This document shows positions 1-4,983 of a stretch of 6,537 bases of DNA, in pieces. The notes under the pieces are model-generated. The model worked only from the letters and a program-made list of their open reading frames with translations, searched no databases and had not been told where the DNA came from. A program made the translations under genes and the position numbers. The stretch is from Draconibacterium sp. (GTDB lineage: Bacteria; Bacteroidota; Bacteroidia; Bacteroidales; Prolixibacteraceae), in NCBI GenBank assembly GCA_015493625.1, contig WGCT01000097.1, forward strand, positions 1 through 6,537, written 5' to 3'. Each line of letters starts with the position of its first letter. Position 1 is the first letter of the stretch.

Positions 1-19
1 AGATGTGTATAAGAGACAG
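1..19 (+). other. Tn5/Nextera mosaic-end adapter remnant (sequencing artefact)
   Basis: The first 19 bases, AGATGTGTATAAGAGACAG, are identical to the reverse complement of the hyperactive Tn5 mosaic end used in Nextera tagmentation libraries. Genomic sequence begins at about base 20. This is untrimmed adapter at a contig end, not a natural transposon end, because nothing else of Tn5 is present. It removes any view of the trxA promoter and creates a false GTG start at base 5. Confidence 0.96.
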
Positions 20-22
20 GTT

Positions 23-340
23 ATGGCTTTAGAAATTACAGATGCCAATTTCGAAGAATTGGTAATGAAATCGGATAAACCCGTTATGATTGACTTTTGG
101 GCTGTTTGGTGCGGCCCATGCAGAATGGTTGCTCCCATTGTTGAGGAGATGGCTACCGAGTACGAAGGAAAAGCAATTATTGGGAAAGTTGACGTTGACT
201 CGAATCCGGGAATTGCAGTAAAATTCGGAATCAGAAATATTCCAACAATGCTGTTTATTAAAAATGGCGAAGTGGCCGACAAACAAGTGGGTGCCGCTCC
301 AAAACAAAATTTTGTCACAAAACTAGATGCTCTTTTGTAA
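23..340 (+). CDS. trxA: Thioredoxin (TrxA-type)
   Basis: A complete 105-residue cytosolic thioredoxin, a protein disulfide reductase normally recharged by thioredoxin reductase and NADPH. The active site WCGPC lies at residues 29-33, preceded by the buried acidic residue D24 in the IDFWA strand. The cis-proline loop (NIPT, P74) and the glycine of the last strand (VGA, G90) are in the expected places. The length matches the family. There is no signal peptide or membrane segment, so it is not one of the envelope thioredoxin-like lipoproteins common in Bacteroidota. The start is the ATG at 23. The in-frame GTG at 5 would add six residues encoded mostly by adapter bases and is rejected. Only about three genomic bases lie upstream, so promoter and neighbour are unknown. 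The stop codon sits inside a terminator stem, which suggests the transcript ends here. Confidence 0.97.
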   Translation: MALEITDANFEELVMKSDKPVMIDFWAVWCGPCRMVAPIVEEMATEYEGKAIIGKVDVDSNPGIAVKFGIRNIPTMLFIKNGEVADKQVGAAPKQNFVTKLDALL

Positions 341-364
341 ACAACTTTTTTTGTTTACTTTTTT
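337..364 (+). terminator. Intrinsic terminator of trxA
   Basis: A perfect 8-bp stem GTAAACAA (337-344) / TTGTTTAC (351-358) with a six-base loop is followed directly by six T. The left arm contains the TAA stop of trxA. The stem is A+T-rich, so it is weak thermodynamically, but stem plus T-run is the classical arrangement. A second small hairpin (AAAAC-GAG-GTTTT, 365-377) with another T-run follows and may reinforce it. Confidence 0.8.
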
Positions 365-478
365 AAAACGAGGTTTTTTCAATGGCCTGTCATTATAAAT
401 GGAGTGACACAATTGGGTTAATTCATCGATTTTGCTTTTGAAAAAATCTCGTATTTTTTTTACTGATTTACGACTATT

Positions 479-1408
479 TTGAAAAATCTTTTCGACATAG
501 AACAATTTCACCAGTTCGATAACCTCGGGTTAATTGCTCGCGAAGTGGTTGAAGGTTTTATTACCGGATTGCACCGAAGTCCGTTTCACGGGTTTTCGGT
601 TGAGTTTGCCGAGCACCGGTTATACAACCAAGGCGAATCGACCAAACGTGTTGACTGGAAACTTTTTGCCCGTACCGACAAATTATTTGTAAAGCAGTAC
701 GAAGAGGAGACCAACCTGCGCTGCCAGCTGGTTATCGACACCTCTTCATCGATGTTATTTCCCTATTCGAAAGGGAAAAAACAACTTCATAACAAATTGG
801 CTTTCTCGGTTTATACTGCCGCAGCCTTAATTTACCTATTACGAAAACAGCGCGATGCAGTGGGATTAACACTTTTCTCCGATGAAATAGAGTTTAATTC
901 CAATCCTCGAATTTCGTCGGTAAATGCCGAACTGATGTACAACGAACTGGCGAAACTAATTCGCCCCGAGAATGCACACCTTCGTAAAAAAACTGATACA
1001 ACCCAGGTACTTCATCAAATTGCAGAGAATATTCATAAACGTTCGCTTGTGGTAATTTTTAGCGATATGCTGGATGGCGAAAATACCGACGAGCTGTTTC
1101 AGGCATTGCAACATTTACGCTACAACAAACACGAGGTAATTCTTTTTCACGTTACCGACCACTCTCTGGAACGTGAATTCGAATTTAGTAACCGCCCGCA
1201 TAAATTCGTCGATTTAGAAACCGGGCACACAGTAAAGTTAAATCCGTGGGAAGTAAAAGAATATTATGCCAAAACGGTGAACTCCTATTTTGAAGCGTTG
1301 AAAGTGAAATGCGGACAATATAAAATTGATTTGGCTGAAGCCGACATTAACGAAGATTTTAATCAGGTACTTTTTTCGTACCTGATAAAAAGAAAGCGCC
1401 TCCATTAA
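479..1408 (+). CDS. DUF58 domain protein (VWA-like, MIDAS-containing)
   Basis: A 309-residue DUF58 protein. The family has a von Willebrand A-like fold and often works with MoxR-type AAA+ ATPases; its biochemical role is mostly unknown. Visible landmarks are the family signature around GES..RVDWK (residues 52-61), a MIDAS-type metal site DTSSS (D87, S89, S91) at the end of a hydrophobic strand, and a second hydrophobic strand ending in FSD (194-196). There is no membrane helix and no signal peptide, so it is cytosolic. The start is TTG at 479: an in-frame stop lies at 464-466, and the first ATG is residue 92, inside the MIDAS region, so no ATG start is possible. The resulting N-terminus (MKNLFDIEQF) resembles those I recall for Bacteroidota homologues. 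No MoxR gene is visible here. Instead comM, another AAA+ protein, follows 110 bases later on the same strand. A perfect hairpin lies in the last codons. Confidence 0.93.
   Translation: MKNLFDIEQFHQFDNLGLIAREVVEGFITGLHRSPFHGFSVEFAEHRLYNQGESTKRVDWKLFARTDKLFVKQYEEETNLRCQLVIDTSSSMLFPYSKGKKQLHNKLAFSVYTAAALIYLLRKQRDAVGLTLFSDEIEFNSNPRISSVNAELMYNELAKLIRPENAHLRKKTDTTQVLHQIAENIHKRSLVVIFSDMLDGENTDELFQALQHLRYNKHEVILFHVTDHSLEREFEFSNRPHKFVDLETGHTVKLNPWEVKEYYAKTVNSYFEALKVKCGQYKIDLAEADINEDFNQVLFSYLIKRKRLH
1362..1386 (+). repeat. Perfect 9-bp inverted repeat inside the 3' end of the DUF58 gene
   Basis: ATCAGGTAC (1362-1370) and GTACCTGAT (1378-1386) are exact reverse complements separated by TTTTTTC. The hairpin ends about 20 bases before the stop codon. 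On the plus strand it is followed by A-rich sequence, and on the minus strand by TTAAAATC, so it does not look like an intrinsic terminator in either direction. It may be an mRNA 3' structure or chance; the codons read QVLFSYLI. Confidence 0.6.
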
Positions 1409-1518
1409 AAAACAAACGCCCAAAGAGTCAATTATACATCGATAAAAAGTCAAGTTCGTATAATTTTTATTCTCCTCGAAATTCATTAATTTTAGGTTTT
1501 ATCAAAATATCCCCGCTT

Positions 1519-3057
1519 ATGTTAGTTAAAACCTTTGGAAGCGCAGTTTTTGGAATAGATGCAACTACAATAACCATTGAAGTTGATGTTACAAAAGGTA
1601 TTAAATTTATGTTGGTTGGTTTGCCCGATAGTGCGGTAAAAGAGAGTCAGCAACGAATGGAGTCGGCTCTTCGGTTAAACGGCTACAAATGGCCGCGGTA
1701 CAAAATAATTATAAATATGGCACCTGCCGATATTCGCAAAGAGGGTTCGGCTTACGATTTACCTTTAGCTGCTGCAATTCTGGCTGCATCGCAACAAATT
1801 AACTCCGACAAACTCTCGAAATACATTTTAATGGGCGAACTTTCGTTAGATGGAACTTTACAACCCATAAAAGGCGTTTTACCCATTGCAATTAATGCGC
1901 GAAAAGAGGGTTTCGAAGGTTTTATTCTGCCCAAACAAAATGTACGCGAAGCTGCCGTTGTCGATAAATTAAAAGTTTATGGTGCCGAAAATATTAAAGA
2001 GGTAATCGACTTTTTAAACGGGCAGGGCAATTTAGAGCCTACCGTAATTGATACCCGCGCCGAGTTTGCTGCAAAAACAGACAATAATCCACTCGATTTC
2101 TCGGATGTAAAAGGTCAGGAAAATGTAAAACGTGCTCTTGAAATAGCCGCTGCCGGAAGTCATAACATCTTGTTAATTGGCCCACCAGGTGCAGGAAAAA
2201 CAATGCTGGCAAAACGAATTCCCGGAGTACTTCCTCCGTTTACTTTAAAAGAGGCACTGGAGACAACAAAAATTCACTCGGTAGCCGGCAAAATGGATAA
2301 AGAGACTTCGTTAATGACCCAGCGTCCGTTTCGTTCGCCACACCACACCATTTCCGACGTTGCACTAGTTGGCGGCGGAAACTATCCTCAACCGGGAGAG
2401 ATTTCATTGGCTCACAATGGCGTTCTGTTTCTCGACGAGTTGCCCGAATTTAAACGAACCGTTTTAGAGGTGATGCGGCAACCTCTCGAAGACCGGAACA
2501 TCACCATTTCGCGGGCAAAATTTTCGGTAGAATATCCGGCAAGTTTTATGCTGGTTGCATCAATGAATCCTTGTCCGTGCGGTTATTACAACCACCCCAC
2601 AAAAGAGTGTGTTTGTGGCCCCGGAGTGGTGCAAAAATATTTAAATAAAATTTCGGGCCCTCTACTCGACCGGATTGATATTCACCTCGAAGTTGTTCCT
2701 GTTCCGTTTAAAAAATTGTCGGAATCGGAAGCTTCGGAAAACAGTAAAACCGTTCGCGAAAGAGTTGTAAAAGCACGTAAAATTCAGGAAAAACGATTTG
2801 CCGGAAATAAAGGAATTTATGCCAATGCACAAATGACCTCAAAATTGATTCGCAAATATGTGGTGTTAAACGAAGAGAGCAACGAACTAATAAAAAATGC
2901 AATGGAAAGGCTCGGACTCTCAGCGCGGGCTTTCGACCGTATTTTAAAGGTTTCGCGAACAATTGCCGATTTAGAGGGAGAAGAAAATGTTCAGCCACAC
3001 CACCTTTCCGAAGCCATCCACTACCGTAGTTTAGACCGCGAAAATTGGGGAGGATAA
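1519..3057 (+). CDS. comM: ComM/YifB family Mg-chelatase-like AAA+ ATPase
   Basis: A complete 512-residue protein of the usual family length. ComM is a hexameric DNA helicase that helps integrate incoming single-stranded DNA by branch migration during natural transformation. The family also occurs in bacteria not known to be transformable. Residues 1-165 form the N-terminal ChlI domain (Lon-protease-like fold) with the typical LVGLPDSAVKES. The AAA+ module follows: Walker A GPPGAGKT (221-228), RPFRSPHHT (269-277), Walker B VLFLDE (302-307) and LLDRIDIH (382-389) with the likely arginine finger or sensor. Four cysteines in CPC...CVC spacing (352, 354, 364, 366) match the family's putative metal-binding insert. 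The C-terminal Mg_chelatase_C domain carries SARAFDRILKVSRTIADLE (from 468). The ATG at 1519 gives the canonical MLVKTFGSAVFGI N-terminus. Its own promoter or read-through from DUF58 are both possible. Confidence 0.97.
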   Translation: MLVKTFGSAVFGIDATTITIEVDVTKGIKFMLVGLPDSAVKESQQRMESALRLNGYKWPRYKIIINMAPADIRKEGSAYDLPLAAAILAASQQINSDKLSKYILMGELSLDGTLQPIKGVLPIAINARKEGFEGFILPKQNVREAAVVDKLKVYGAENIKEVIDFLNGQGNLEPTVIDTRAEFAAKTDNNPLDFSDVKGQENVKRALEIAAAGSHNILLIGPPGAGKTMLAKRIPGVLPPFTLKEALETTKIHSVAGKMDKETSLMTQRPFRSPHHTISDVALVGGGNYPQPGEISLAHNGVLFLDELPEFKRTVLEVMRQPLEDRNITISRAKFSVEYPASFMLVASMNPCPCGYYNHPTKECVCGPGVVQKYLNKISGPLLDRIDIHLEVVPVPFKKLSESEASENSKTVRERVVKARKIQEKRFAGNKGIYANAQMTSKLIRKYVVLNEESNELIKNAMERLGLSARAFDRILKVSRTIADLEGEENVQPHHLSEAIHYRSLDRENWGG

Positions 3058-3297
3058 AAAAGTCACTCTGTCTGCGGCATCTTCCGGCAACTGACGAATA
3101 GATTCAAAAAAAAAATAACGGTCCGGATTATTTTGTAAAAATTCCTATGAAACAAATTTGCGCCAGCGAGGGCGGGATAGGCCGTTTGCGGAAGGGAAGA
3201 TGACGGGTTGAGCAAAGCTCAATTCTTGGAACTACTATCGCAATTGATAGGTTAAAAATATGGTTATGTTTTTCTACTCGATTATCGATATTTGATT
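3058..3297. repeat. Convergent spacer with a G+C-richer, inverted-repeat-containing patch (probable decayed intergenic element)
   Basis: This 240-base gap separates convergent genes. About 3061-3230 looks richer in G+C than its surroundings and contains CATCTTCC (3078-3085) matched by GGAAGATG (3195-3202), a hairpin TTGAGC-AAA-GCTCAA (3208-3222), a hairpin CTATC-N6-GATAG (3235-3250) and a ten-A run (3106-3115). Near the right end, AAAAATA-TGGT-TATGTTTTT (3254-3273) is a weak stem with one bulge that could end transcripts from either side. An 18-codon plus-strand frame (3147-3203) has no recognisable product. I see no gene. The patch resembles repeat families scattered between genes in Bacteroidota, but copy number cannot be judged here. 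Confidence 0.4.
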
Positions 3298-4500
3298 TTA
3301 TATTTTAATCATTACTTTCTTTATAATAATACCTTCATTTGTTTCAAAACGAAATAGATATTGTCCTTCAACTAAATTTGATATATCAATTTTTTGTTTT
3401 GAAGTTGTTAGTTTAGTCTGTTTTACCAAAGTTCCCTTTAAATCATATATTCTAACTTTGTTTAATTGCAATTCATTATTTTCAATAAAAACAAAGTCTT
3501 TTGCCGGATTTGGGTACAAATTTATTTTGTCGATTGAAGATAAATTTTCAATACCAACCGTTCCTGAACTGTCGTAATTTAATATGGCAACACCTTTTAT
3601 TAAGCCCGAAAGCAATATTAAACTATCTTGCAAAGATACACCAAATGATTGTCCATTTCCCGAATTTGGGAAATGTGCCATTTCTACACCTTTGTTAGCT
3701 TCTAATTTGTATATATACAATCCATCGCCATTAGTGGCCAGGTACAAATTATTTTCTTTGTATTTTATTTCCCAGGCAATTCCTCCTGAATTTGGAATAG
3801 AAAATAAGAGTGACGGATTTGTGGGGTCAGAAATATCAAAAACATCAATTCCTCCTGATGTTTTCCCTAAATAAGCCTGACTGCCATTAATATCAACCGA
3901 GTTATAACCCGAGCCAATACTCTTAATCAACTGAATATTTGATGAGTCAGAAATGTCAATAATTTTTAATCCTCCAAGGTGAGCAGCAAATGCATAATCG
4001 CCCTGAGTTACAATATCCCTGCATTGTCCACCGGCAATGTAAAGCGTATCCAACATTTTTGGATTATTTTTATCGGTAATGTCAATTGAACAAACAATCC
4101 CATTATTTCCCAAAGCCACAAAGATTGTATTTGCTGAAATATCCATGCCAAATACTCCATTCCCAATTGTAAAATCAATTGAGCTTACTTGAACAGGAGT
4201 GGCAATATTTGAGATATCAAAGATGAACAGGTCATTTGTCATACCTGTTCCAAAATAAGCATAATCCCCATTAATCAAAGGTGTGATTCCATCTCCATTA
4301 AAGGAGCATTGACTGATAAGTGAAGGTGAAGATGGAATTGAATTATCAACGATTTCACCTTTACTAAGCACCATATAACTTTCTTTTGAGTCTATACCAT
4401 AAATTCCATTTATTGAATAATAGCCTAGTTGATTAATAGTTTGTCCGGTACTTAAAACTGACAATAACGTTAATGCAATAAGTAAAAATTTCGCTTTCAT
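3298..4500 (-). CDS. Secreted LVIVD-repeat protein with T9SS type A sorting domain
   Basis: A 400-residue exported protein. Residues 1-20 are a Sec signal peptide (MKAKFLLIALTLLSVLSTGQ; cleavage probably near residues 19-20). The body holds four clear LVIVD-type repeats with the core FDISD..NP.L: residues 92-108, 137-153, 179-195 and 219-235, about 42 residues apart. Weaker copies probably lie on each side. Such repeats are predicted to form a beta-propeller-like fold. After a linker near 310-325, residues 327-400 match the T9SS C-terminal sorting domain: INLYPNP (326-332), VRIYDLKGTLVK (349-360), IDISNLVEGQYLFRF (371-385) and a terminal KKVMIKI. The protein should cross the outer membrane by type IX secretion and be released or anchored at the surface. 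No enzymatic motif is visible, so its role is unknown. The gene looks more A+T-rich than comM. Upstream, AAAGTTTG at 4539-4532 differs by one base from the Bacteroidota -7 consensus TAnnTTTG, but no partner -33 box is visible. Confidence 0.92.
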   Translation of the reverse strand: MKAKFLLIALTLLSVLSTGQTINQLGYYSINGIYGIDSKESYMVLSKGEIVDNSIPSSPSLISQCSFNGDGITPLINGDYAYFGTGMTNDLFIFDISNIATPVQVSSIDFTIGNGVFGMDISANTIFVALGNNGIVCSIDITDKNNPKMLDTLYIAGGQCRDIVTQGDYAFAAHLGGLKIIDISDSSNIQLIKSIGSGYNSVDINGSQAYLGKTSGGIDVFDISDPTNPSLLFSIPNSGGIAWEIKYKENNLYLATNGDGLYIYKLEANKGVEMAHFPNSGNGQSFGVSLQDSLILLSGLIKGVAILNYDSSGTVGIENLSSIDKINLYPNPAKDFVFIENNELQLNKVRIYDLKGTLVKQTKLTTSKQKIDISNLVEGQYLFRFETNEGIIIKKVMIKI

Positions 4501-4545
4501 AAGAATATAAATTAGTTAATTTATTAAATGTCAAACTTTTATGAC

Positions 4546-4623
4546 TCTCCCTCTTCTCCCTCCCTTCGCGAAGCCCCAAAGGGATTCCCATGGAAGGAGG
4601 GACGATCCGTCAGCCGACGGATC
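4546..4623. repeat. Palindromic REP-like intergenic element
   Basis: Two nested or adjacent dyads form a compact element. TCCCTCC (4557-4563) pairs with GGAGGGA (4596-4602) and encloses TTCGCGAA (4565-4572), CCC-AAA-GGG and a near-palindrome TTCCCATGGAA. Immediately after comes a perfect hairpin GATCCGTC-AGCC-GACGGATC (4604-4623). The 13-mer TCTCCCTCTTCTC at 4546-4558 recurs exactly at 4676-4688, tying this element to the direct repeats that follow. No T-run follows either hairpin, so a terminator is unlikely. Confidence 0.6.
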
Positions 4624-4641
4624 AGACTGCTAAATTAACAG

Positions 4642-4745
4642 GGTGAGTAATAAAAATGTTGTTTCTCAATATACATCTCCCTCTTCTCTCCGTGTTCTTG
4701 TGGCAGGTGAATAATAAAATATTGTTTTTCAATATACACCTCCCT
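4642..4745. repeat. Two diverged 41/40-base direct repeats
   Basis: Copy A (4642-4682) and copy B (4706-4745) both run from GGTGA to CTCCCT. By hand alignment they match at 36 of 41 columns, with four substitutions, all transitions, and one single-base gap. Copy B can also fold: ATATTG/CAATAT around a T-rich loop, with AGGTG/CACCT outside it. Read on the minus strand, both copies encode YIEKQ in the same frame, 63 bases apart. Confidence 0.75.
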
Positions 4746-4879
4746 ATGTAGCTGCTCCTTAAATTTAAACCCACGGCAATCCGGATTTTATTAGTTTAAA
4801 GATAAGCTATTAACATTGCTTTTCCTATTTGTATTAATCATTTCGGTTTTTATTATGTGTTGTTACGGTTTAACATGGT

Positions 4880-4938
4880 GCATTTGGCATATCTTTCAGT
4901 TACTGCTATCCGCTTGGGCAAGCTTATGCCAACAATGC
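4880..4938. repeat. Imperfect inverted repeat with inner hairpin
   Basis: GCATTTGGCATA (4880-4891) is the reverse complement of TATGCCAACAATGC (4925-4938) apart from a two-base insertion in the right arm. Between the arms lies a smaller hairpin GCTTG-GG-CAAGC (4912-4923). GTTTAAC occurs just to the left (4868-4874). The structure lies 45 bases downstream of the stop of the lipoprotein gene. It is probably a mobile or dispersed repeat, or an mRNA 3' structure; no T-run supports a terminator. Confidence 0.5.
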
Positions 4939-4983
4939 TATAGGTCTCATAATCAGTAAATTAAAAAACTATATTACATGATT

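Larger units (their letters stand above)
4501..4983. other. Repeat-rich spacer without a recognisable gene
   Basis: A 483-base gap lies between two minus-strand genes. It holds, left to right: the A+T-rich leader of the T9SS gene; a pyrimidine-rich block with palindromes (4546-4623); a diverged direct repeat (4642-4682 and 4706-4745); about 130 bases of A+T-rich sequence with nothing notable; and an imperfect inverted repeat (4880-4938). No tRNA, riboswitch or complete gene was recognised. A short minus-strand open frame runs across the direct repeats (open from 4787, possible GTG at 4739, stop at 4635-4637). I do not call it a gene. Confidence 0.7.

Noticed and set aside
5..22. In-frame GTG start extending thioredoxin by six residues
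   Set aside because: It lies in the Nextera adapter; the ATG at 23 gives the family-standard N-terminus.
388..409. TGTCA-N12-TGACA dyad upstream of the DUF58 gene as a possible operator
   Set aside because: Five-bp arms are expected by chance in A+T-rich spacers, and no regulator is nearby.
413..440. Possible Bacteroidota promoter for DUF58: TTG (413-415) and TGCTTTTG (433-440) spaced 17 bases
   Set aside because: The -7 box has one mismatch to TAnnTTTG and the -33 box is only three bases long; too weak to list as a feature.
1459..1494. TATAAT (1459-1464) and TAATTTTA (1487-1494) as comM promoter boxes
   Set aside because: Neither has a convincing upstream partner, and such strings are frequent in this A+T-rich gap; read-through from DUF58 is equally likely.
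3147..3203. 18-codon plus-strand frame in the convergent spacer
   Set aside because: Too short, no recognisable product or leader context, and it overlaps the inverted-repeat patch.
3501..3874. Plus-strand open frames of 65 and 96 codons opposite the T9SS gene
   Set aside because: The minus strand carries a signal peptide, LVIVD repeats and a sorting domain through this stretch; the plus frames show no protein-like features.
4501..4983. CRISPR array in the repeat-rich spacer
   Set aside because: Only two diverged direct copies with a short gap, no regular spacers and no cas genes.
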